Assembly: GCA_003660965.1 (NCBI GenBank)
Contig: QMVF01000047.1
Location: 1 to 6,090, forward strand
Length of the DNA stretch: 6,090 nucleotides
Source: Microcaldota archaeon
GTDB lineage: Archaea; Micrarchaeota; Micrarchaeia; Burarchaeales; Burarchaeaceae
Direction of reading: 5' to 3'
Shown here: positions 1-4,598 of the stretch, piece by piece
Layout: the number at the start of each line of letters is the position of its first letter
How positions within the stretch are numbered: the stretch's first letter is position 1
Translations under genes and position numbers: made by a program
Notes under the pieces: model-generated
What the model was told of the DNA's origin: nothing
The model's database searches: none
Seen by the model: only the letters and a program-made list of their open reading frames with translations

Positions 1-39
1 AAGGCTTCCTGGCGCGTTACCGGATTCCGCCACCTCGGC
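1..39 (-). tRNA. 5' part of a class II tRNA (probably tRNA-Leu), cut by the window edge
   Basis: Read on the minus strand from 39 downwards, the sequence has the layout of a class II tRNA. There is a 7-nt acceptor strand GCCGAGG (39-33), U8-G9 (32-31) and a 3-bp D stem GCG/CGC (30-28 with 16-14). The 11-nt D loop (27-17) carries the GG-T-A expected at positions 18-21. The G at 13 is position 26 and CCAGG (12-8) would be the 5' anticodon stem. The GGTGGCGGAAT D-arm signature is typical of Leu isoacceptors. The next seven bases, AAGCCTT, do not make a normal anticodon loop because the universal U33 is missing. This suggests an intron at a non-canonical site, or a degenerate gene. The 3' half lies outside the window, so anticodon and integrity cannot be judged. 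Confidence 0.6.
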
Positions 40-90
40 ATAAGGAGGCACGGCAAGCCGCCTCCTTATCAACCTCGACAAGGAAGCGGC
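40..90 (-). repeat. Overlapping inverted repeats upstream of the tRNA: two mutually exclusive hairpins
   Basis: One perfect 10-bp stem pairs 40-49 with 60-69 (ATAAGGAGGC / GCCTCCTTAT) around a 10-nt loop. A second 11-bp stem pairs 57-67 with 80-90 around a 12-nt loop. The second stem has one C.A mismatch as plus-strand RNA but a G.U wobble as minus-strand RNA, so it is complete only in the tRNA sense. Both stems use the CCTCCTT segment (61-67), so only one can form at a time. The first stem ends directly at the predicted tRNA 5' end. Role unknown: a tRNA leader structure, a terminator-like element or a remnant of a duplicated segment are possible. Confidence 0.5.
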
Positions 91-147
91 ATCGTACTCC
101 TTTCTAAACGCCCTTACGGGGGCATTAATCTCCTGCAATGAAAGTAT

Positions 148-155
148 CTTAATGC
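148..155 (+). promoter_or_regulatory. Putative TATA box (box A) for tpiA
   Basis: CTTAATGC is centred about 23-24 bp before the ATG at 175. No Shine-Dalgarno-like sequence lies just before the ATG, which fits a leaderless transcript starting at or very near the start codon. It resembles the CTTAAATA element at 1587. The rest of 91-174 shows no gene; only a weak GCCC/GGGC inverted repeat (110-123) is visible. Confidence 0.4.
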
Positions 156-174
156 ACGCATTCTAATTCCCAGC

Positions 175-837
175 ATGAAGCCATTGATTGCTCTTAATTT
201 CAAAACCTATAAGGAGTCTTTGGGTGCGCGGGGAGTTGAGCTTTGCAAGGTTGCAGCCGAGGTTGCAAAGGCTAGTGGAGTGCGAGTTATAGTTGCACCT
301 CAGGCGCTGGATTTGCGTGCAGCCTGTAAAGTTGGAGCAGAGGTTTATGCCCAGCATGTTGACCTTGGAGGCTATGGTGCTTTTACTGGTTCGATTACAG
401 CTGAAAGCTTGCGAGAGGCCGGGGTGAAGGGCTCGCTAGTAAACCACTCTGAGCGAAGGCTTGGAAGCGAGGTTGTTGGAAAGACTGTTGCGCGGTTGAA
501 AGAAGTGGGGGTTGAGTCAATGGTTTGCGCTCAGAATGCAGAGGAGAGTGCTGAATTGGCTGGCTTCAAACCTACTTTTGTAGCAGTTGAGCCCCCTGAA
601 TTGATTGGTAGCGGTGTAAGCGTTTCAACTGCAAAGCCCGAGGTTGTAACAGATGCTGTTGAGCTTGTTAAGGACAAAGCGCAGGGAGTGTCGGTGTTAT
701 GTGGTGCAGGTGTGAGCACTGCTAGTGATGTTAAGAAAGCGGTTGAACTTGGAGCTGATGGCGTTCTTTTGGCTAGTGCTTATGTAAAGGCTAAGGAACC
801 TAGGAAATTGCTGGAGGAAATGGTGGCATCGGTCTGA
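175..837 (+). CDS. tpiA: Triosephosphate isomerase, archaeal type
   Basis: This cytoplasmic enzyme interconverts dihydroxyacetone phosphate and glyceraldehyde 3-phosphate in glycolysis and gluconeogenesis. The 220-residue product is a complete TIM barrel of the short archaeal class; bacterial and eukaryotic enzymes run to about 250. The N-terminal NFK gives Asn8 and catalytic Lys10. NHSERR (90-95) carries catalytic His91. VEPPELIGSG (138-147) carries catalytic Glu139 and the archaeal form of the flexible loop 6. CGAGVS (176-181) and the GADGVLLAS strand (193-201) form the phosphate-binding end. No expected catalytic residue is missing. The ATG is preceded by a TATA-like box at leaderless spacing. 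The downstream zinc-ribbon gene begins 21 bp after the stop and is probably cotranscribed. The triose phosphate it handles is also a PdxS substrate, whose gene lies about 1.7 kb downstream. Identification is secure. Confidence 0.95.
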   Translation: MKPLIALNFKTYKESLGARGVELCKVAAEVAKASGVRVIVAPQALDLRAACKVGAEVYAQHVDLGGYGAFTGSITAESLREAGVKGSLVNHSERRLGSEVVGKTVARLKEVGVESMVCAQNAEESAELAGFKPTFVAVEPPELIGSGVSVSTAKPEVVTDAVELVKDKAQGVSVLCGAGVSTASDVKKAVELGADGVLLASAYVKAKEPRKLLEEMVASV

Positions 838-858
838 GCCGTGCCGGAGTTGAGAAAA

Positions 859-1032
859 ATGGAAAATGAAGACAGGAACAGGAGGGGTAGGGGAAGGTAT
901 GAAGGAGACCGGGAGATGCACAAGGCAGTTTGCTCTGATTGTGGAGCTGAATGTGAGGTTCCTTTTGAGCCTACTGAGGGCAGGCCAGTATATTGCCGGG
1001 AATGCTTCAAGAAGAGAAGGCCGCCACGCTAG
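859..1032 (+). CDS. Small zinc-ribbon protein (CxxC...CxxC, 57 aa)
   Basis: The 57-residue protein has an Arg/Gly-rich, probably disordered start (about 1-19). A compact zinc ribbon follows, with Cys25-x2-Cys28 and Cys46-x2-Cys49, a further Cys at 32, and a basic tail KKRRPPR. The core reads HKAVCSDCG...CEVPFEPTEGRPVYCREC. I recognise this as a widespread small uncharacterised zinc-ribbon family of archaea and candidate-phyla bacteria. The basic flanks suggest nucleic-acid binding, but that is inference and the function is unknown. I chose the ATG at 859 because a GGAG (846-849) sits 9 nt upstream. An in-frame GTG at 841, three bases after the tpiA stop, would add six residues but has no ribosome-binding site. 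The gene follows tpiA closely and converges on the ACT-domain gene, with 30 bp between the two stops. Confidence 0.8.
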   Translation: MENEDRNRRGRGRYEGDREMHKAVCSDCGAECEVPFEPTEGRPVYCRECFKKRRPPR

Positions 1033-1062
1033 AGCTTCGTGAAGTTTCTGAAGGAGCTGGAG

Positions 1063-1563
1063 CTATTTTAGTATTATTTTTTCAGCATGCTTCAGCTTCC
1101 GTATTTCCTCAATCATCTTTCCGTTTAGCTTACCGTTTACAATTATTGTTAGAATTGGCTCTGGAAAGAGGTCTGCATCATCTGCTATCATCTGCCTTAT
1201 GCTCATCTTGTGTTTTGCAAGTATTTGCGTAACTGCAGAAACTATTCCAATTCGCTTTGGGTCTGCATGAATTTCGATTACGTCAAATCCAAGTGCTTTT
1301 GCGGAATTTGATATGTTTGAGCGGGGCTCTAATGAGTGGAATATGTCGAAGAGAAAATCGTTTTCTGCAATTTCCTGTGCAGTATCAATAACCACCCGCC
1401 TGTCCACATCAAGCGCGCGCGCTATTTTGGCAGGCGCCATCTCTATGTTCTTGCAGTAAATCCTTCCATCATTATCAACCCGTAAACCATAGCGCAGCAT
1501 TGCCTCTGCAACTACCCTTCTCGCGCGCTGGCCTTCAAAGAATTTCTCGAGTTCTGCATGCAT
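1063..1563 (-). CDS. ACT-domain regulator of amino-acid metabolism (COG2150-like)
   Basis: The 166-residue protein has two parts. Residues about 1-66 are helical and basic and include a helix-turn-helix-like segment (AKIARALDVDRRVVIDTAQEI, about 45-65), preceded by GLRV-x4-GRIYC (26-37). Residues about 93-166 form an ACT domain in beta-alpha-beta-beta-alpha-beta order, with the conserved turn Gly106 (PKRIGIV), the usual amino-acid-binding site. Architecture and length match the archaeal family annotated as predicted regulators of amino-acid metabolism containing an ACT domain. The inferred role is a DNA-binding or protein-binding switch responding to an amino acid; neither target nor ligand can be read from the sequence. 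The ATG lies about 28 bp from the TATA-like element at 1587-1595 read on the minus strand, so a leaderless mRNA is likely. It is the only complete minus-strand protein gene here. Confidence 0.82.
   Translation of the reverse strand: MHAELEKFFEGQRARRVVAEAMLRYGLRVDNDGRIYCKNIEMAPAKIARALDVDRRVVIDTAQEIAENDFLFDIFHSLEPRSNISNSAKALGFDVIEIHADPKRIGIVSAVTQILAKHKMSIRQMIADDADLFPEPILTIIVNGKLNGKMIEEIRKLKHAEKIILK
1066..1082 (+). terminator. Putative oligo-T terminator after the zinc-ribbon gene
   Basis: A T-rich stretch ending in T6 (1077-1082) lies about 35-50 bp after the zinc-ribbon stop, without an obvious hairpin. Archaeal RNA polymerase typically terminates at such U-tracts. It lies inside the last codons of the convergent ACT-domain gene, so the base bias may also reflect coding for Lys and Ile there. 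Confidence 0.35.
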
Positions 1564-1586
1564 ATGTATAGTTTTAGTCAGAAATG

Positions 1587-1595
1587 CTTAAATAT
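1587..1595. promoter_or_regulatory. Shared divergent TATA element between the ACT gene and the 1630 gene
   Basis: CTTAAATAT reads as a good box A in both directions (ATATTTAAG on the minus strand). Its centre is about 28 bp from the ACT-gene ATG at 1563, giving a leaderless start. On the plus strand a start about 26 bp away falls near 1616, leaving a leader of roughly 14 nt before the ATG at 1630. The whole gap between the two genes is under 70 bp, and no other equally good box is seen. Confidence 0.5.
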
Positions 1596-1629
1596 GTAGT
1601 ACATGGCTAATTGGCTGCAAGGGATTAGA

Positions 1630-1881
1630 ATGGTACAGGCAAAGGTTGCAAATAAGAAAGGGGGTGGAAGAAGTACTAGTGGTGGAAAGCTTTTAGCGCG
1701 ATTCAGGCATAGCCATCCGGATGCGGCAAGAGCTCTTAAGAGCTTTTTGCGTGCAGAGGGCAGAAGTATTGAAACGTTTTTTGATGAGGCAGTGGATGAT
1801 AGAGATTCATTTGAAGGAAAGCATCTGGATGGACCTAAGGATATCAATGAAATACTAAGGGGAAAACTAATGGTTCCATAG
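1630..1881 (+). CDS. Small basic protein of unknown function (83 aa)
   Basis: I do not recognise this protein. Its first about 20 residues are Lys/Gly/Ser-rich and probably flexible (KVANKKGGGRSTSGGK). A likely helical segment follows (about 20-43, LLARFRHSHPDAARALKSFLRAE), then an acidic stretch (52-62) and a second likely helix (about 69-79, PKDINEILRGK). There are no Cys residues, membrane segments or signal peptide. I chose ATG 1630 because AAGGG (1619-1623) lies just upstream and the TATA element at 1587 would start transcription near 1616. The in-frame ATG at 1603 would add nine residues (92 aa) but lies upstream of that predicted transcript start. The stop is followed directly by GGTGGCGAA and an ATG at 1891, so it appears to be the first gene of an operon with the receiver-domain protein. 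A functional link to that protein is possible but unproven. Confidence 0.6.
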   Translation: MVQAKVANKKGGGRSTSGGKLLARFRHSHPDAARALKSFLRAEGRSIETFFDEAVDDRDSFEGKHLDGPKDINEILRGKLMVP

Positions 1882-1890
1882 GGTGGCGAA

Positions 1891-1950
1891 ATGAGGTTTG
1901 CAGGAAGGGGTTTTGTTTGGTACAAGGAAGGCAGGAGAAGCTGGAGCTAG
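1891..1950 (+). other. Short ATG ORF (19 codons) overlapping the start of the receiver gene in another frame
   Basis: ATG 1891 sits 4 nt after GGTGG (1882-1886), which abuts the stop of the preceding gene, so it looks like a real translation start. The frame closes at TAG 1948-1950. The receiver-domain ORF lies in the +1-shifted frame and has no ATG of its own before residue 84. Removing one G from the GGGG run just before TTTT (about 1905-1912) would join the two frames, giving an N-terminus MRFAGR-VLFGTRK. It is therefore either the true, frameshifted start of the receiver gene or a leader ORF. Confidence 0.45.
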
Positions 1951-2467
1951 AAGGAGCGAGTTCTTTCATAAGCAGGCTTCGAGCAGCAGGTTGAGAGGAG
2001 GCAGGAATGGGAATGGTTCAGTTGCTGCAGTACTTGAGCATAGTGAGAGGCAGAAAGTAGTGCTAGTAGTAGAGGATTTGCCAGAGGTTACGGAAAGAAT
2101 AGTTGAGTCGATTAGTGGCAATGGCTTTGATGCCATTTATACTGCAATGAATCAAAGGGATGCGCTTGAGTGCTTGCAAAACCTTGAGGAAGCGCCTGTG
2201 CTTCTGATAACCGATCTCGTATTCCCAAAGCACAAGGGTGAAGGGACTGTGAGGCAGGATGAGGAAGGAGATACTGTGGTTGTGCTTGCAGGCATAAAGC
2301 TGATTCGTGAAGCTAAGCAGCTCTTTCCAAATATGCTAATATTGGTGCAATCGTCAGCATCAGCAGAGGCACGTCAGCTTGCAATGGAGGCAGGTGCTGA
2401 TAGGGTGATAAGCAAGAAGGAGCTTGGAAACCTGTTCGAAATGGTTCACGAGATGATTGACGGCTGA
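1898..2467 (+). CDS. Stand-alone response-regulator receiver (CheY-like) domain protein, start uncertain
   Basis: Residues about 53-189 (numbered from TTG 1898) form a receiver domain. They show KVVLVVED with the acidic pair Glu59-Asp60, the phosphoacceptor Asp106 in LLITDLVFP with Pro110 four residues later, Ser152 or Ser153 at the Thr/Ser switch position (ILVQSS), and Lys173 (VISKK). These are the residues needed for phosphorylation-dependent signalling. The loop after Pro110 carries an insertion of roughly 15-18 residues (KHKGEG...EEGD) relative to CheY. No output domain follows. The first about 50 residues are Arg/Gly/Ser-rich and probably disordered. No in-frame ATG exists upstream of the domain. 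Candidate starts are TTG 1898, TTG 1913, TTG 1990 and GTG 2059, or the ATG at 1891 after a one-base frameshift. It follows the 1630 gene in an apparent operon. No histidine kinase is in the window, so its partner is unknown. Confidence 0.8.
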   Translation: MQEGVLFGTRKAGEAGARRSEFFHKQASSSRLRGGRNGNGSVAAVLEHSERQKVVLVVEDLPEVTERIVESISGNGFDAIYTAMNQRDALECLQNLEEAPVLLITDLVFPKHKGEGTVRQDEEGDTVVVLAGIKLIREAKQLFPNMLILVQSSASAEARQLAMEAGADRVISKKELGNLFEMVHEMIDG

Positions 2468-2481
2468 CGAGGCTCAAAGCA

Positions 2482-2495
2482 TTTAAGCTTTATAC
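2482..2495 (+). promoter_or_regulatory. TATA box for pdxS
   Basis: TTTAAGCTTTATAC contains two overlapping TATA-like cores. The second (CTTTATAC, 2488-2495) is centred about 26-27 bp before ATG 2518, the standard archaeal spacing for a transcript starting at that ATG. No ribosome-binding site precedes the ATG, which supports leaderless expression and decides the start. Confidence 0.55.
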
Positions 2496-2517
2496 GCACA
2501 GTGCTAATGTGAGAAGT

Positions 2518-3414
2518 ATGGCTAAGGTCAGGATTGGAACGCAGAGGTTAAAGGAAGGCTTTGCCAAGATGGTGAAGCACGTCGTGATAATGGATGTGAC
2601 CAGCGCAAAGCAGGCGCGCATTGCTGAAAAGGCAGGTGCAGTTGCGGTTATGGCATTGCACCTGGTGCCTGCAGATATTCGAGCTACGGGCGGAGTTGCG
2701 CGCATGCCAGATCCGAAAGTTGTTAAGCATATTATGAAAGCAGTAACTATACCAGTTATGGCAAAGTGTAGAATTGGGCATTTTGCAGAAGCTCAAGTGC
2801 TTGAAACTCTTGGCGTGGATATGATTGACGAGAGCGAGGTGCTTACGCCTGCTGATGAGGAGAGCCATATTGACAAGCACCGGTTCAAAATTCCGTTCGT
2901 ATGCGGTGCGCGCGATTTGGGTGAAGCACTGCGCAGAATTGACGAGGGGGCTGCAATGATTAGAACTAAAGGCGAGGCAGGTACTGGCAATGTGGTTGAG
3001 GCTGTGAGGCATATGAAGTGCATGAACAGGCAGATTGCTGAGCTGGTTAGAATCAAGAATAAGGAGAACCGATTGCAGGATGCAGCTAATGCATACAGGG
3101 TGCCGATTGAGCTGGTCAAGAAAACTGCTGAGCTTGGCAGGTTGCCGGTTGTGAATTTTGCAGCTGGTGGAATTGCAACTCCTGCTGATGCCTCGCTTAT
3201 GATGCAGCTTGGAGCTGATGGCGTGTTTGTTGGAAGCGGAATTTTCAAATCCACGCAGCCCGAGCGGTTTGCGCGTGCAATTGTACGGGCTACCAGGCAT
3301 TATGATAAGCCTGAGGAGGTTGCAAAGGCAAGTGAAGGGCTTGGGGATGCGATGAAGGGAAGGAGTATTGATTCGCTTTCGGCTGATGAGAGGATGCAGG
3401 AAAGGGGAAGATGA
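2518..3414 (+). CDS. pdxS: PLP synthase subunit PdxS
   Basis: PdxS is the synthase half of the DXP-independent vitamin B6 pathway. It condenses ribose 5-phosphate (or ribulose 5-phosphate), glyceraldehyde 3-phosphate and PdxT-delivered ammonia into pyridoxal 5'-phosphate, as a dodecamer of (beta/alpha)8 barrels in the cytoplasm. The 298 residues span the full family length. Visible are Asp26 (IMDV), Schiff-base Lys83 (VMAKCRIGH), [12 protein letters not shown] (104-115), His117, Arg139-Arg140, the second essential lysine Lys151 in [10 protein letters not shown] with Gly155 of the phosphate site, [12 protein letters not shown] (213-224), and GSGIFKS (239-245). The tail ends in the family-typical ERMQERGR. 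One mild deviation is [10 protein letters not shown] (46-55), where most relatives have ALERVPADIR. I chose ATG 2518 over GTG 2509 because of the TATA spacing. pdxT lies 559 bp downstream, beyond a small unknown ORF, rather than directly adjacent. Confidence 0.96.
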   Translation: MAKVRIGTQRLKEGFAKMVKHVVIMDVTSAKQARIAEKAGAVAVMALHLVPADIRATGGVARMPDPKVVKHIMKAVTIPVMAKCRIGHFAEAQVLETLGVDMIDESEVLTPADEESHIDKHRFKIPFVCGARDLGEALRRIDEGAAMIRTKGEAGTGNVVEAVRHMKCMNRQIAELVRIKNKENRLQDAANAYRVPIELVKKTAELGRLPVVNFAAGGIATPADASLMMQLGADGVFVGSGIFKSTQPERFARAIVRATRHYDKPEEVAKASEGLGDAMKGRSIDSLSADERMQERGR

Positions 3415-3455
3415 GCTGCTTTTCCAATGCCAAAGTATAAGAAGGCCAGACGGCA

Positions 3456-3463
3456 TATATATA
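3456..3463 (+). promoter_or_regulatory. TATA box upstream of the ORF between pdxS and pdxT
   Basis: TATATATA is the best TATA match in the window. Its centre is about 25 bp before ATG 3484, so transcription would begin at or next to that ATG. A second possible box, AGTATAAG (3434-3441), would give a roughly 20-nt leader that includes the GGTGG site at 3474-3478. Confidence 0.5.
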
Positions 3464-3483
3464 CCTCATTATAGGTGGCAAGG

Positions 3484-3552
3484 ATGAATGCGTTTAGACC
3501 CATTATAGGCCATCCAAAGCAGGAGGAGTTGGGCACTGGAAATAGGGTTTGA
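3484..3552 (+). other. Short ATG ORF (22 codons) ending on the start of the next ORF
   Basis: ATG 3484 has both a strong TATA box at leaderless distance and a GGTGG (3474-3478) at ribosome-binding distance, so it is the best start signal in the region. The frame encodes MNAFRPIIGHPKQEELGTGN plus two residues and stops at TGA 3550-3552. That TGA overlaps the TTG 3549-3551 that opens the 118-residue ORF in another frame (TTGA overlap). Adding one base in the GGGTTT run (3545-3550) would fuse both into a protein of about 140 residues. It is either the true N-terminus behind a frameshift or a translationally coupled leader peptide. Confidence 0.45.
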
Positions 3553-3905
3553 CTCCGGCTTTTAGAAATGCGCATGGCAGGGAGCAGATACGGCAGGTTG
3601 CGACTGCCTTGAGCAATGTGTACGCGAACTCTTTGTGGATCAATCCTACGAATGCAAGGCAGATAAGGGAAGTAGGCTCCGGGCAGGTTGCAGAGAAATA
3701 CCTGGACTTCACGTCTAAAATCAGAGAGATAGCTGAGATTCTCAATCTGGCGGACATTGAATTGACAATAGTGGAGAGCTCGAAAGGCATCAATCCAAAG
3801 GAAATGAAGGAAAATGATCAGGTCTTGAGGCCTGTCGCGTCGTCAGGTGTAAAACTGACTGCCGAAGAGATAATTGCGATGGTGCTGAAAGGGAGCTTAA
3901 GGTAA
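3549..3905 (+). CDS. Unknown protein between pdxS and pdxT (118 aa, start or frame uncertain)
   Basis: I do not recognise this protein. From TTG 3549 it has a polar N-terminus (RNAHGREQIRQ, 6-16), then a likely helical, mixed-charge region (about 35-66, NARQIREVGSGQVAEKYLDFTSKIREIAEILN). A short beta-like stretch follows (ADIELTIVES, 68-77) and a C-terminal helix (TAEEIIAMVLKG, 104-115). No Cys, signal peptide or membrane segment is seen. The first in-frame ATG is codon 86 (MKEND), so no ATG can serve as a full-length start. The frame opens only one codon before the TTG, after a TAG at 3543-3545. Together with the ATG ORF ending on this start, this suggests a frameshifted gene of about 140 residues. 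Its place between the PLP synthase subunits is the only functional clue, and its own TATA box argues that it can be transcribed independently of pdxS. Confidence 0.6.
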   Translation: MTPAFRNAHGREQIRQVATALSNVYANSLWINPTNARQIREVGSGQVAEKYLDFTSKIREIAEILNLADIELTIVESSKGINPKEMKENDQVLRPVASSGVKLTAEEIIAMVLKGSLR

Positions 3906-3939
3906 TCTCCTAGGACAAGCGAAGGAAAAGGCGTTTTGG

Positions 3940-3967
3940 ATAAATTAATATTTGTAAGAGGAGAGGT
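3940..3967 (+). promoter_or_regulatory. TATA-like stretch and ribosome-binding site for pdxT
   Basis: ATAAATTAATATTT (3940-3953) is an AT-rich box centred about 27 bp before ATG 3974. GAGGAGAGGT (3958-3967) is a purine-rich ribosome-binding site whose GAGGT ends 6 nt before the ATG. If transcription began at the TATA-predicted site, most of the ribosome-binding site would be lost. The gene may therefore be read both from its own promoter (leaderless) and from upstream read-through (ribosome-binding site). Confidence 0.5.
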
Positions 3968-3973
3968 AAGACC

Positions 3974-4552
3974 ATGAAAGTCGGCGTGATTGGGCTGCAG
4001 GGAGATGTAGAGGAGCATCTGACTGCGCTTGAAAAGTGTGGTGCTGAGCCTGTGTGGATTAGATCCGTTGCTGAGTTGGAGCAAGTGGATGCGTTCATCA
4101 TACCTGGAGGGGAGTCAACCACTATTGGTAAGCTTATGTGGGAGTCTGGAATGAGCAAGGTTGTGAAGAAAAAGGTTGCAGAGGAGAAGTTTCCTGTATG
4201 GGGCACTTGTGCAGGTATGATTTTAGTTGCGAGCAGGGGAGATGTGCAAGTTAAGCGAACTGGGCAGAGGTTGCTGGGGCTTATGGATGCTGAGGTTGAC
4301 AGAAATGCGTTTGGTAGGCAGAGGGAGAGCTTTGAGGTTGAACTGAATGTGGCTGGAATTAAGCGGTTCAATGCAGTGTTCATAAGAGCACCTGCATTCG
4401 AACGGGTTGGGAAAAGCTGTAAGGTGCTTGCCAAGTTTGACGGGAAGATAGTTGCTGCGGAGCAGGGAAGCGTTTTGGCAACTGCATTCCACCCTGAGCT
4501 TACGGATGATTTGAGACTGCATGAATATTTTCTTGCTAACGCGAAAAGGTAG
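3974..4552 (+). CDS. pdxT: PLP synthase glutaminase subunit PdxT
   Basis: PdxT hydrolyses glutamine and passes the ammonia through a tunnel to PdxS, so it is active only in the PdxS-PdxT complex. The 192-residue product is a complete class I (triad) glutamine amidotransferase. It shows GVIGLQGDVEEH (4-15) at the N-terminus, the PGGES glutamine-binding motif (44-48), nucleophile Cys79 in GTCAGM, RNAFGRQRESFE (110-121), the conserved IRAPAFE segment (137-143), and His173 and Glu175 in AFHPEL completing the catalytic triad. Start ATG 3974 has a GAGGT site at normal spacing. pdxS lies 559 bp upstream with one unknown gene between. The stop is followed within 2 bp by a T6 tract that may end the transcript. 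Identification is secure. Confidence 0.96.
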   Translation: MKVGVIGLQGDVEEHLTALEKCGAEPVWIRSVAELEQVDAFIIPGGESTTIGKLMWESGMSKVVKKKVAEEKFPVWGTCAGMILVASRGDVQVKRTGQRLLGLMDAEVDRNAFGRQRESFEVELNVAGIKRFNAVFIRAPAFERVGKSCKVLAKFDGKIVAAEQGSVLATAFHPELTDDLRLHEYFLANAKR

Positions 4553-4554
4553 TG

Positions 4555-4560
4555 TTTTTT
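4555..4560 (+). terminator. Putative oligo-T terminator after pdxT
   Basis: TTTTTT begins two bases after the pdxT stop, with no obvious hairpin before it, matching archaeal intrinsic termination at U-tracts. It lies 38 bp before the rtcB start. No convincing separate TATA box for rtcB is visible between it and 4598, so read-through into rtcB may still occur. Confidence 0.35.
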
Positions 4561-4598
4561 AGGCTTTGGGAGCGAATGAAATAGGTAGAGTTGATTTT

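Noticed and set aside
40..69. Rho-independent terminator on the plus strand
   Set aside because: The strong stem is not followed by a T-run on the plus strand, and no gene ends just before it in the window.
40..174. Circularly permuted tRNA with the 3' half upstream of the 5' half
   Set aside because: No CCTCGGC acceptor strand and no T-arm consensus occur on the minus strand between 40 and 174.
993..1232. Plus-strand ORF of 79 codons across the convergent junction
   Set aside because: It overlaps the zinc-ribbon gene and the ACT gene, both well supported, and its product is a Leu/Ser-rich antisense translation.
2548..3456. Long minus-strand ORF (302 codons) opposite pdxS
   Set aside because: It is the antisense shadow of a clear pdxS gene; the product is Ser/His/Cys-rich with no recognisable motif.
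3544..3552. Canonical -1 slippery heptamer at AGGGTTTGA
   Set aside because: In the reading frame used (AGG GTT TGA) the P-site tRNA would not re-pair after a -1 slip, so the X XXY YYZ pattern is not met.
3910..4434. Minus-strand ORF of 174 codons opposite pdxT
   Set aside because: Shadow of pdxT; low-complexity Ser/Thr/Leu composition typical of antisense reading.
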